Source: a virus
Strand: one strand, 5' to 3'
Length of the DNA stretch: 61,196 bases
IMG/VR virus record: IMGVR_UViG_3300008952_000048
Coordinates: 1-61,196 of that record
The notes beneath the pieces were generated by a model. The model was not told the DNA's origin. It did not search any database and saw nothing but the letters and a program-made list of their open reading frames with translations. The position numbers and the translations under genes were made by a program. How positions within the stretch are numbered: the stretch's first letter is position 1; each line of letters opens with the position of its first letter. This document shows positions 16,342 through 26,007 of this stretch, piece after piece.

Positions 16342-18135
16342 ATGACAAAACTCAAAAATGTCCCCATAAATTATACCAGTCGAGATTTCGAAACAATCAA
16401 ACAAGACTTGGTAGATCATGCAAAAAGATATTACCCGGATACCTTCCAAGATTTCAATGAAGCCGGCTTTGGTTCTCTAATGCTTGATACAGTTGCATAC
16501 GTTGGCGACATTCTTTCTTTTTATGCAGACTACCAAGCAAGCGAGAGTTTTATCGACACGGCCTCTGAGTTTAATAACCTCATTAGTCTTGGAAAACAAA
16601 CGGGATTTAAGTTAAAGAGGAATACAGCATCGCAAGGGATTGCAACGTTTTTTATTATGGTTCCCGCTAACTCTTCTGGCACCGCGCCAGACACCAGATA
16701 TATACCAATTTTGAAGAAGGAAACTTCGATGACCTCGACCTCAAACGCAAGATTTGTCCTAAACGAAGATGTTAATTTTTTGTCTGGCGACACCGTTGTT
16801 GCAAGAACCGACCCCGACACCGGCGCCCCAACCTATTTTGCTGTGAAGAATTATGGCGCCATTTCTTCAGGAGAGCTCGTCTCGGCCGCTATTACGGTCG
16901 GAACTTTTAAGAAGTACAGAGAAATTTCTGTTGAGGATCCATTTATTACAAATATCGTATCTATTGTCGATTCAGATGGTCACGACTATTATGAGGTTGA
17001 CTACCTAACTCAGAATGTTATTTTTCGGTCTATAGCAAATCGAGATGCAACAACGAGAGAACTGGCCCCAGAGATTCTTAAACCATTGGTAGTTCCGCGC
17101 CGATTTGTAACTGAACACAATGCCGGAGGAATAAAAATACAATTTGGATCAGGACTTGAAGAGACGAATGCCAATGATAGAGTTCTAGACCCATCCTCAG
17201 TATCCATGAAAATGTATGCGAAACCATATATATCAGATGTCGAAATGGATCCAAGCAAACTCCTCTCATCCGACACCCTTGGGGTCTCCCCAGCAAACAC
17301 TCAACTAACAATAACTTACCTCAGAAACACCAGAAGTGATGTGAATATAAGTGCAAATTCCCTGACAAAAGTAGACAGGAATATAATGGAATTTCAGGAT
17401 GTAAACTCTTTAGACCCCTCCCAAGTTGGCATCGTTCGAGCTTCTGTTGAGGTTACGAACGGGAGCCCCATTGTTGGTTCGATTTCTGACACGGACGTAG
17501 ATGAGTTGAGAAGGAGAATTTCTAATTCCTTTTCCAACCAGCGCCGCGCTGTGACACTCAAGGACTATGAAACTATGGCCTACGCTATGCCCTCTAAATT
17601 CGGAGCCCTCAAAAGAATCAGGGCGATAAAAAACCCAAACCCACGACGTGGGAATCTCAACATCGCCGTAATCGCGGAAGATGCCTCTGGTTATCTTACA
17701 GAATCAAATTTAGTTTTGAAAGACAACCTTCGAACGTGGCTCGACAAGGGCCGAATGGTGAGCGATGTTGTTGAAATAACGGATGCAAAGATTATTAATT
17801 TGGGCATAAACTTTACAGCCATCGGCGACTTAGATAAAAACCGAAGCGCCATATTGCAAGATTGCATAGAGGCGATTGCAATCCTGTATAGCAACAAAGC
17901 TGAAATCGGGGAAGCCTTTTATATAACTGATGTGTATAAGACACTTAAAGATGTCGATGGCGTCATTGACGTGGTTGATGTAGGTGTCGTTACTAAGAAT
18001 GGCTCCAATTATAGTAGCATCTCATTTGACATAAATGATAATCTGTCCGAAGATGGAAGGTCTATTGTGATGCCCCGAAACGTAATTTATGAAATCAAAT
18101 ATCCCACCTTGGATATCAAGGGGGCAATTAAATAA
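16342..18135 (+). CDS. gp6: Baseplate wedge protein gp6
   Basis: A 597-residue homologue of T4 gp6, whose dimers form the inner ring that joins baseplate wedges. The N-terminal signature is present: NYTSRDFETIKQDL, then FNEAGFGSLMLDTVAY and VGDILSFYADYQASE. The baseplate-J-type segment DVDELRRRISNSFSNQ followed by RRAVTLKDYETMAYAMPSKFG lies around residues 385-420. The length is close to that of T4 gp6 (660). A GTAGGAG site lies 9-15 bases before the ATG. The TAATG junction couples it to the next gene, and gp25 lies upstream, as expected for a wedge operon. Confidence 0.93.
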   Translation: MTKLKNVPINYTSRDFETIKQDLVDHAKRYYPDTFQDFNEAGFGSLMLDTVAYVGDILSFYADYQASESFIDTASEFNNLISLGKQTGFKLKRNTASQGIATFFIMVPANSSGTAPDTRYIPILKKETSMTSTSNARFVLNEDVNFLSGDTVVARTDPDTGAPTYFAVKNYGAISSGELVSAAITVGTFKKYREISVEDPFITNIVSIVDSDGHDYYEVDYLTQNVIFRSIANRDATTRELAPEILKPLVVPRRFVTEHNAGGIKIQFGSGLEETNANDRVLDPSSVSMKMYAKPYISDVEMDPSKLLSSDTLGVSPANTQLTITYLRNTRSDVNISANSLTKVDRNIMEFQDVNSLDPSQVGIVRASVEVTNGSPIVGSISDTDVDELRRRISNSFSNQRRAVTLKDYETMAYAMPSKFGALKRIRAIKNPNPRRGNLNIAVIAEDASGYLTESNLVLKDNLRTWLDKGRMVSDVVEITDAKIINLGINFTAIGDLDKNRSAILQDCIEAIAILYSNKAEIGEAFYITDVYKTLKDVDGVIDVVDVGVVTKNGSNYSSISFDINDNLSEDGRSIVMPRNVIYEIKYPTLDIKGAIK

Positions 18136-19973
18136 TGGCAATTAAAAGATACACAGCAGACGCAGACAACACTATTACAAACGCCTTCGAGTCTAACTTA
18201 GAGACTCGCGGAACAGACGCCAACATGGGACTCTCAGATATTATCGAGACATTTGTTATTTATGGTCAAGCATCAAGCTCTTCGCTAGAAGAGTCTAGAA
18301 TTTTAGTTAAATTTCCAGTTGACGAAATACAGGAAGATAGAGATGCCTTAAATGTTCCAGCGTCTGGAAACGTAGACTTCTACCTCCGTGTGCACAATGC
18401 ACCGCATGGCCAGACATTGCCAAAAGATTATAGCTTAAAAATCTTACCAGTCTCCGGAGCTTGGGAAGAGGGTTACGGACTTGATATGGAATCCTACTCT
18501 GACAAGGGTGAGTCCAATTGGGAACAAGCCACAACCAGTCGAGATTGGGTTTGGGATGGTGGAGATTTTCATACCACCCCAGAATTTACTCAAGCTATGC
18601 CACTTGGCACAGAAGATATAGAAATTAATATAACTGACTTGGTGGAGGATTGGCTCTCTGATGACGGAATCGCCAATGACGGATTGGGGATAAACATCTC
18701 TTCCAGCGTTATCGATCCGTTTTCGGTTAATGCCAGCTTCAGTAACGTGAGTTTGGGCAACCAGGACGCGGTGTTGACTGTGCCAAAACAATGGACAGGC
18801 ATGACTGCCGCCGAAACAGCATCTTTTGATAATAGCACTTCAACATGTTATGACTTTGTTTCTGGCACCGGTGCGCCATCTCCAGCCCCAGATCCGTATG
18901 CTGCATGGCTAACTGTCGACATCGGTGCCCAAAACGCTTCCTATGTTGATACCGAGCGAACGAGCTCGATACTTCTTTTCCCTACCGACTCTGGAGAGTC
19001 TCTCTGGGGCGACGTTAATTCTGATTGCACTTATTTGACAGGGAGCACTGTTGTCTTTCTTTTTTCTAGTGGCTCGGTTTTCCCCCACCACAGAAACGTG
19101 ATGGACTTGACATTGCAGCTGCCCTCAAACATAGCTCGCTTCGATCGCTCTTATTATATTAAGAAATTCTTTGCACGAGGTTCAGAGCATTTTTATTTGC
19201 GCCCCAAAATCGAAGCAAGATGGGACTCTTCAAAGAAGGATAGGAGAAATTCTTTTTATGCTTCTAGTTCTCTGGTCCCGGCTGCAGACAATCTAAACAC
19301 ACTATACATTTATAATAGGGTTCGAGGACAACTCCAAAACATTCCAGCCATCGGCACCGGCAGTATTCTTGTTAGCCTATATTCCGGCACAACAGAGCCA
19401 TCGGGTTCCAAAGTATCTTTGTGCGGAGGCGCCACCAACGCGACAGGATCGTGGGTAACTACTGGCATATACTCTGCACAGTTGTGCACAACCTCCAGCG
19501 GCCCCTACCTGTATGATGTCTGGCATTCAGCATCGGTTGAGTATGTTACGGGAAGCAGAATATCTGTTAGAAGTTTTGCTACCGACACCTCTGTTGATAC
19601 GGGCGAATACGTTTCAAATATAACTAATTTAAAAGAGAGTTATGCTCAAACTGAAAGCCCAAGATTGAGAATGTTTGTGAGGGATAAAGATTGGAGCCCA
19701 ACAATTTACACAGTTGCAACAACCAACATTGAGACGAAAGTAATTGAAGATGCTTATTTCAAAGTTTATAGGGTTGCAGATGGCTTTGACGTAATATCCT
19801 ACGGAACGGGCAGTTCAAATTGTACGAGGATGTCTTATGATAAAGATGGAAACTATTTTGATATTGACATGTCCATGTTTGAGTCAGACTATTCATATGG
19901 AATTAAGGTTGCCTATAAAGTAAATGATAGATATGAGGAACAGCCAGAACTTTTTAAATTTAGGGTTGAATAA
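18135..19973 (+). CDS. Structural baseplate/tail protein with DNRLRE-like N-terminal domain
   Basis: A 612-residue beta-rich protein. The N-terminus (RYTADADNTITNAF, then SRILVKFPVDEI, and later INITDLVEDWLSDDG..NDGLGINIS near 168-190) fits the DNRLRE/disaggregatase-related fold, a beta-sandwich that often sits on cell-surface or virion proteins and may bind sugars. The remainder is serine/threonine-rich with long beta stretches and no enzyme motif. It overlaps gp6 and the next wedge gene by single bases (TAATG), placing it in the wedge operon. An identification with a specific T4 protein is not possible from sequence. Confidence 0.65.
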   Translation: MAIKRYTADADNTITNAFESNLETRGTDANMGLSDIIETFVIYGQASSSSLEESRILVKFPVDEIQEDRDALNVPASGNVDFYLRVHNAPHGQTLPKDYSLKILPVSGAWEEGYGLDMESYSDKGESNWEQATTSRDWVWDGGDFHTTPEFTQAMPLGTEDIEINITDLVEDWLSDDGIANDGLGINISSSVIDPFSVNASFSNVSLGNQDAVLTVPKQWTGMTAAETASFDNSTSTCYDFVSGTGAPSPAPDPYAAWLTVDIGAQNASYVDTERTSSILLFPTDSGESLWGDVNSDCTYLTGSTVVFLFSSGSVFPHHRNVMDLTLQLPSNIARFDRSYYIKKFFARGSEHFYLRPKIEARWDSSKKDRRNSFYASSSLVPAADNLNTLYIYNRVRGQLQNIPAIGTGSILVSLYSGTTEPSGSKVSLCGGATNATGSWVTTGIYSAQLCTTSSGPYLYDVWHSASVEYVTGSRISVRSFATDTSVDTGEYVSNITNLKESYAQTESPRLRMFVRDKDWSPTIYTVATTNIETKVIEDAYFKVYRVADGFDVISYGTGSSNCTRMSYDKDGNYFDIDMSMFESDYSYGIKVAYKVNDRYEEQPELFKFRVE

Positions 19974-22900
19974 TGAGTGACGCCAACAGGAGAGCAACGG
20001 CCGCAAAGACCGAAGCGGATTTGCAAGAAGATAACTTGGAGTCCTCCAAGTTAATAACCTCCGAGACAAAACTAGAAAACATAATCGACCCAAGGCTCGA
20101 CTACTCAGATCCATCAACATTTGTAACTTATGGCCTTGCAGAAAAATACTATGTAGCTGCAGTTGAGAATATAACCAACATTTATCCTTACGATGGATCA
20201 AAGCTCGAGAAGACTGAGTGGCACATTTCTGGCTCTGGTCTTGATAATTATGTTTTTGATAACACATACCCTCGAACAAACGGAAGTATTACTTTATCTT
20301 ATGGCGGCTGGGGAGATACAGCCGCATCGTTGGACGAATATGAACTTCCTGTCGATAAAGAATATATCACCGTTTACGGTGGCCCAAATGCCGACAGCAT
20401 GGCAACCAACCTATCTTCACTCTTTCCGTCTGCTGGCGGCAAAGCAAATGTTATCAACGCCCTCGAAAACCAAGAGGCAAACCTTACAATTGGTGGTGGC
20501 AATACTGTTGAATTTTGGATGAAGAAACCTACTTTTGAAAAAGCTCATGAAGTGGTTCTCGATGTTATGCCAAATCAGCTTGTATCCGATGATAGGTTTT
20601 GTATATACTTATCGTCATCTGGCCACATCGGCCTGAAATACAAAGCATCATCTTCCGAAGTGTCTGGCGAATTTCCGGTCACTGGCTTGGACGATGACAA
20701 TTGGCACCATTATGCGATCTCTATTACGCCCTCTGGTGCAGCCACTCTTTATATCGACGGCGCAGCCTCGGATGATGAAGTCACCGGCGACGCCACCACG
20801 AAAGTTGAAACACCACTTGTTGCGACACTAGGATCTTACGCTGGCCCCAAGGCCGCCGATGGCACCACATTACCAACTGATACTCCAGGTTGGTGTAAGC
20901 TGGACGCCTCCCTTGATGAATTTCGATTTTGGAAAACAGATCGTTCCGGGATTGAAATAGGAATTAACTGGAATACGCAGGTTTATGGTGGCACAAATAC
21001 AGACACAGCAAATACTGACTTGGGCGTTTACTTTAAATTTAATGAAGGCATCCTTGGAACATCTCAAGATGCCACGGTCTTAGATTTCTCAGGCAGGATT
21101 TCGAATGGAGCCTGGACTGGATATTCTCCAGGCGCAAGAAGCTTGACTTCTGCAATGGTAGAGTCTGGCGCTTCTGTTTCGGAGTTTAAAGATCCCATCA
21201 TTTACTCTACTCATCCCGATGTGAAAGCCCTCAAAGAACGCCTCCGCGTCGATGGTCTCTTATATGATCAGCAAAACAACGCATCATTATATAATTCTGT
21301 ACCATCTTGGATTAGAGAGGAAGACACCGGCACCCAGAATACTATGAAGTTAATGCAGATTATGTCATCCTATCTCGACACGCTTCAAAATCAACTCACA
21401 GAAATTAACCAGATTAAAAATATATCTTATCCTAGCGGCTCCCAAAAGCCGTATAACATTATAAACAGGAATCTTAGAAACCTTGGGTTTGAAACAGAAG
21501 ATTTCTTTATTGATGCTACTTTGCTAGAGAGGTTCATGGATCGAAACAATCAAGGAGATCTCGAACTTAAAATTACAGATACGAAGAATTTAATCTATCA
21601 GAACATTTACAATAACTTAACTTACATTATGTCTTCCAAGGGAACTGAAAAGTCTTTTAGGAACTTGGTTAGATGCTTCGGGGTCGATGAGAGACTTGTG
21701 AAGCTAAATGTCTATAGTAACGGAGAAATATACACACTCGAAGACAGGTATGCAACTTCGGTATTTAAAAAGAGGATGATCTCTTTCGATGATACTACGA
21801 GGTTTGAGGCAACCATTTTTCAAACTTCAAGTGCCACAACTCCAAGCTTAGGGTACATATCTTCATCTGGTGATTTTGCAAATCTCAATGGAGTAACCTT
21901 GGAAGCAGACATCCTATTTCCAAGTCAGGCCCCGATATCCTCTCCGGATTATTATAACATTCCCTTTAAGAAAGCTTCGCTGTTCGGCATGAAAGAAACA
22001 GACGGCACCACTTATGATTGGCTCCCGACAGACAATGCAGACCTGCAGGTTTATGCTGTGCGGGAACAAAAGAATGGTGAAAGCGCGTATTTTCAACTGA
22101 CCTCCTCACAGCTCGGCATCGATCTTAAAACAGATGTATATGGAGGCGTTTATGATAACGAACGGTGGATCTTCGCTGCAAAGGTTAAAAACCCCGCCAT
22201 CGACACCGACGAAGATTATGTAATAGAATTTCAGGGCTCAAACGCCAACAATGGAATCATTCAAAATTCTTTTACTCTTACTGCCAGCCTTGACAACACA
22301 GAGGCTCTGGCCCTTCTTGGTGCAGACAAGAGATTGTTTGCTGGAGCGTATAAGACAAACTTCTCAGGATCAACTGTCGAGAAGACAAATGTTTTATTTT
22401 CAGCCTTAAGATACTGGGGAAAATACCTCAATGAAGATGAAATCACAAGCCACGCAAAGGATGCCAGAAACTTTGGCCTAAAAGACCCGAATAGACCTGT
22501 ATTTAACGCAGAAAATGATATGCCCGCCATTGACACGCTAAAATTGCATTGGGATTTTGAGCTGGTTAACTCGTCTTCTACGGGGGGAGAATTTGATGTT
22601 TTAGATTTCTCTGGTGGCAACGGCTTATATGGAGATTTTGGAAATATTCACAACGGCAAAGGGTATGGCTTTCCGGCTAGTTCTACTGAGGTTGTGGATG
22701 TTGAATATGTCAATACTTTGACGAGAGTGAACCCCGACGTGGCCAACGGATCAGACATGGTTGATGTCTTAACTCCAGCAGAGCAAATAAAAGAAGAGTT
22801 TTCCCAACCAACAAATCTTGTGTTCGCCATCGAAAAAAGCTTATACCAGACACTATCAGATGAAATGATTAGGTCTTTTTCCACTATAAAGGACTTTGCC

Positions 22901-23545
22901 TCTCTCTACAATAGTGCTGCAGACAAATATAGAAACAAACACGCAGAGATGGAAATAATGAGAAGAAATTTCTTTTCTAAGATGGAAAACTCTCCCGATG
23001 TTAACAAATTTTATGAATATTTTAAATGGATTGATGACGCTGTGGTCCGCATGCTCCGGCAAGTCTTGCCAGCTGGTGCTGAAGTTACGGAGGGATCAAT
23101 CAATATAATTGAAGGCCATATTTTAGAAAGAAACAAGTTTGTTCATAAGACACCGACATATGCGGTGGATAAAGAAATAAACACGATTGCCGTTGTTGTT
23201 AACGTTGCAACAAATGGCGGCGGGAGTGGTATCGGCGCAGCTGCGGACTATAGCGACCCCTTTTGGGATGGAAGACCTTTTTATGAATTGCCGTACTCTA
23301 TGGAATCTGGAGATGTGCACGTTGATGCTGACAGATTGAGAATATTAAATAACCTACACAGCGGCCGCCGTAAGATTTCTCAGGTAGAGTCAACAATACC
23401 AGATGGTGTGTGGCTGGAAGAAAAATCTACAGCCTCTCATATCCCCGCAAACGAAGAATCCGAGATGTCCTCAACCGGCCTTGTTGAGCAGGTTATACGG
23501 AATGGGAAAACTAAAATCTTTGGTAAGATTGTCAAACTTGGATAA
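19973..23545 (+). CDS. Baseplate wedge protein with two LamG-like modules (gp7-position)
   Basis: A 1190-residue structural protein. Residues about 165-385 form a LamG/concanavalin-like domain (NTVEFWMKKP, DDNWHHYAISITPSG, ATLYIDG, ASLDEFRFWK). The central part (TLQNQLTEINQIKNISYPS, NLIYQNIYNNLTYIMSSKG at about 539, then TEKSFRNLVRCFGVDERLVK) looks like the tail-protein-I/wedge core common in marine phages. A second LamG-like region spans about 641-895. The C-terminal part has FYEYFKWIDDAVVRMLRQV and IIEGHILERNKF (about 1013-1058). The length and position after gp6 recall T4 gp7, the wedge initiator, but that equivalence is inferred. LamG modules suggest glycan contacts at the baseplate rim. 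Confidence 0.75.
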   Translation: MSDANRRATAAKTEADLQEDNLESSKLITSETKLENIIDPRLDYSDPSTFVTYGLAEKYYVAAVENITNIYPYDGSKLEKTEWHISGSGLDNYVFDNTYPRTNGSITLSYGGWGDTAASLDEYELPVDKEYITVYGGPNADSMATNLSSLFPSAGGKANVINALENQEANLTIGGGNTVEFWMKKPTFEKAHEVVLDVMPNQLVSDDRFCIYLSSSGHIGLKYKASSSEVSGEFPVTGLDDDNWHHYAISITPSGAATLYIDGAASDDEVTGDATTKVETPLVATLGSYAGPKAADGTTLPTDTPGWCKLDASLDEFRFWKTDRSGIEIGINWNTQVYGGTNTDTANTDLGVYFKFNEGILGTSQDATVLDFSGRISNGAWTGYSPGARSLTSAMVESGASVSEFKDPIIYSTHPDVKALKERLRVDGLLYDQQNNASLYNSVPSWIREEDTGTQNTMKLMQIMSSYLDTLQNQLTEINQIKNISYPSGSQKPYNIINRNLRNLGFETEDFFIDATLLERFMDRNNQGDLELKITDTKNLIYQNIYNNLTYIMSSKGTEKSFRNLVRCFGVDERLVKLNVYSNGEIYTLEDRYATSVFKKRMISFDDTTRFEATIFQTSSATTPSLGYISSSGDFANLNGVTLEADILFPSQAPISSPDYYNIPFKKASLFGMKETDGTTYDWLPTDNADLQVYAVREQKNGESAYFQLTSSQLGIDLKTDVYGGVYDNERWIFAAKVKNPAIDTDEDYVIEFQGSNANNGIIQNSFTLTASLDNTEALALLGADKRLFAGAYKTNFSGSTVEKTNVLFSALRYWGKYLNEDEITSHAKDARNFGLKDPNRPVFNAENDMPAIDTLKLHWDFELVNSSSTGGEFDVLDFSGGNGLYGDFGNIHNGKGYGFPASSTEVVDVEYVNTLTRVNPDVANGSDMVDVLTPAEQIKEEFSQPTNLVFAIEKSLYQTLSDEMIRSFSTIKDFASLYNSAADKYRNKHAEMEIMRRNFFSKMENSPDVNKFYEYFKWIDDAVVRMLRQVLPAGAEVTEGSINIIEGHILERNKFVHKTPTYAVDKEINTIAVVVNVATNGGGSGIGAAADYSDPFWDGRPFYELPYSMESGDVHVDADRLRILNNLHSGRRKISQVESTIPDGVWLEEKSTASHIPANEESEMSSTGLVEQVIRNGKTKIFGKIVKLG

Positions 23546-23560
23546 AACGTTGAAAAGAAC

Positions 23561-23573
23561 CTATTTAGAATAG
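23561..23573 (+). promoter_or_regulatory. CTATTTA motif within a small palindrome (before tail fibre)
   Basis: CTATTTAGAATAG: the CTATTTA heptamer here also forms a 5-bp inverted repeat (CTATT/AATAG). It lies 31 bases before the fibre ATG, which has GGAGG at 23587-23591. Candidate late promoter, or a hairpin; see the related sites. Confidence 0.35.
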
Positions 23574-23598
23574 TAAAAAGGATTCCGGAGGAAATAAG

Positions 23599-26004
23599 AT
23601 GTCAACAAAAAATATCGTGCCAAGAACAGGAAGTGATGGCGGAAAAATTGGAACTGATTCAAAGCATTGGAGTGAGGGCCATTTTGATAGTATCACTGGT
23701 TCGCTTCTTGGCGACGTTGTTGGTAACATAACCGGTGATATCTCCGGGGATGCAGACACTGTTGACAGCAAGCATGCAACAGACTTTACTTTAGATTATG
23801 TTACAGACAACGATAATACCACAACAAATGAGATTACGGCATCCGCAATAGCTCTCAATATCATTGGTGATGCAGCCGGCGATCAAAGAATTTATCTAAA
23901 TGTAACTCCGGACGTCAACGCAACTGTGATAAAAACCCCCGTCGGGACTAACAGATTAAAAATCTCCGATGGCGGCAGTACCTTTTTATATGACAACGGC
24001 GGAAACACAAGAATTAACATTGGCAACAGCGCCGATCTTATCCTAAACTCTGAAGGTGGGGATAATGTACAAATAACTGGTTCACTTTTTGTCTCCGGGT
24101 CTTCCCGCTTCGGAAACGAATTAACTGATACGCACCAATTTACAGGCTCTTTTTTACAAACTGGTTCTGGCGGAACAAGCGTTTTCAATGATCGCGTTGA
24201 GGTGGTAGGTACTTTATCTGCCTCATACTTCGAAGGAATCAACCTCACAGCCTCCGGTCACGTCTCTGCCTCCGCCTTTTATGGCGATTTCTTTGGCGAC
24301 GGCTCTGGCATCACTGGCGTAACAGGCGATTGGGACGGGCAACATGATGGCGACGCGGGAATTACGGGTTCTCTAGAGCTTTCCGGCTCAAACGCAAAAC
24401 TTATGATTGACGCAACTTCTTCTGGTGTAAGTTTAGCAATTGGCGGTGACTTAGGCTTAACAGACGCAAGCAACATAAAAAGAATCTCTGTTGTCTCTAC
24501 TGATGCCGCTTTCGCTGGTTTCGGGAACGATAATGATAACAGAGGTTATATTGGATGGGATTCTGGCACTTTAGGCGGCCTACCGTATTTGGAGATAGGA
24601 ACGGTACAGGATGGCGTATCATACCCAGACACGATAATTGTCGACGAAGGTCAGGTAGAGGTATCTGGCTCCCTCACAGTCGCCAACTCCGTTTACGCCT
24701 ACGGAACCATCACTTCCCCTTCAAAGGGATTCCACGCGGGATCTTCATATGGACCTCTTGCCAATGAATACTTGTTCATGGGCCCCAAAAACTCATTGGG
24801 CCCGACAATAGACTTTGGCCAACACAACAACGGACTCCCAGCCGCCCGAATCTTTTCTGAATCCGGCTCCTCTAACACCGGCCATTTATATATATCGGCC
24901 AGCAATCACATGTATTTCAAGCTGCCCGGTAACGACCAAATCATAATCTACAACGAAGGTTCTGATTTCGTCCCACCATCAAACGGCGGAACTCTACTTG
25001 TTCATGGTGAAGATAACGTTTCGGAATATATAGCAATGGGTGTTATGAGCCAATCTTCTGGGTTGGGACTACCCACTATCACTGGCGGAGGCATTGGAAC
25101 AACGCCTGCCTCACTAGCTTTCAGAACAGCCGACGCAGGAGTCGAAGCAGTTCGAATGCTGATCGACACAACGGGCTCTGTTGGCATTGGAACAGCAACC
25201 CCCGACCACACCCTTACAGTTGTTGGCGATATCTCTGCCTCCCTCAGTATCTCTGCCTCCGCCTTCTATGGCGACGGGCAATATCTTACTAATCTTCCTG
25301 GCGGATCGCCGGGAGGACAAGAGACTTATATTCAATATAACTCTGGCAGCGCGTTTACTGGCTCTAGCAAACTTTATTTTAACGACACAAACAATAATGT
25401 GTGCTCTGGTGCAATGCTTAATACTCGATATGCGAATATTACTATTACTAATGGCTATTGCCCCGAATCAGCTGGACTTTATTCCATGGACCCAGCAATA
25501 AACTTCCGTGTCCTTGGTCCCGCCGGCACCCCAGTTGGGGACGATTCTTGGATCATAGGCGGCAATGGCCAGTTCACGTTTAATGGCACAGGATCTTTCA
25601 CCGACGAGCTTCGTGTCACAGGTCTTCTGGAGTGTTACAATAATATCAGCCTCGGCGGCGGCCAACTCTGGGATAGCGGCCACGACCTTACCACAAAAAC
25701 AGCTAACTTTGACATTGACTGGGATGACGGCATGACACAGGAAGTGATTCTGTCAGGCACGACGGCGACCACCTTAACTGCATCTTTTAGTAATATCAGA
25801 CCTTACGCAACATATCAATTCATAAACAAAATCGGGAAAGACAATATGGAATTAGAATTTAATCAGAGTATCTTCTGGCCCGGAGGAGTAAGACCAACCC
25901 TTAGTAATGTTTCCGGTTCCCGCGATGTTATTACATTTACCACGGACGGCGACTCCAACATGTATGGAGTGGCCCAATTTAATTTTAGCGCATCGGTGGG
26001 TTAA
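23599..26004 (+). CDS. Tail fibre protein
   Basis: An 801-residue fibre. The N-terminus (NIVPRTGSDGGKIGTDSKHW) is the type seen on fibres that attach to a baseplate. The shaft is low-complexity beta repeats: GNITGDISGDADTVDSKHAT, ITGSLFVSGSS, and repeated SASAFYGD units near residues 222 and 551 followed by DGSGITG or DGQYLTN, typical of trimeric beta-helical shafts. The C-terminal 100 residues (FDIDWDDGMTQEVILSG, ATYQFINKIGKDN, SIFWPGGVRPTLS) form a beta-sandwich tip common at marine phage fibre ends. There is no visible intramolecular chaperone (S74) domain. It is followed after 3 bases by the propeller adhesin. Function in host recognition is inferred from architecture. Confidence 0.85.
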   Translation: MSTKNIVPRTGSDGGKIGTDSKHWSEGHFDSITGSLLGDVVGNITGDISGDADTVDSKHATDFTLDYVTDNDNTTTNEITASAIALNIIGDAAGDQRIYLNVTPDVNATVIKTPVGTNRLKISDGGSTFLYDNGGNTRINIGNSADLILNSEGGDNVQITGSLFVSGSSRFGNELTDTHQFTGSFLQTGSGGTSVFNDRVEVVGTLSASYFEGINLTASGHVSASAFYGDFFGDGSGITGVTGDWDGQHDGDAGITGSLELSGSNAKLMIDATSSGVSLAIGGDLGLTDASNIKRISVVSTDAAFAGFGNDNDNRGYIGWDSGTLGGLPYLEIGTVQDGVSYPDTIIVDEGQVEVSGSLTVANSVYAYGTITSPSKGFHAGSSYGPLANEYLFMGPKNSLGPTIDFGQHNNGLPAARIFSESGSSNTGHLYISASNHMYFKLPGNDQIIIYNEGSDFVPPSNGGTLLVHGEDNVSEYIAMGVMSQSSGLGLPTITGGGIGTTPASLAFRTADAGVEAVRMLIDTTGSVGIGTATPDHTLTVVGDISASLSISASAFYGDGQYLTNLPGGSPGGQETYIQYNSGSAFTGSSKLYFNDTNNNVCSGAMLNTRYANITITNGYCPESAGLYSMDPAINFRVLGPAGTPVGDDSWIIGGNGQFTFNGTGSFTDELRVTGLLECYNNISLGGGQLWDSGHDLTTKTANFDIDWDDGMTQEVILSGTTATTLTASFSNIRPYATYQFINKIGKDNMELEFNQSIFWPGGVRPTLSNVSGSRDVITFTTDGDSNMYGVAQFNFSASVG

Positions 26005-26007
26005 ATA

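Noticed and set aside
25700-26004. S74-type intramolecular chaperone at the fibre C-terminus
   Set aside because: No chaperone-like helical domain or serine-lysine autocleavage motif is visible; the end is a beta-sandwich tip.
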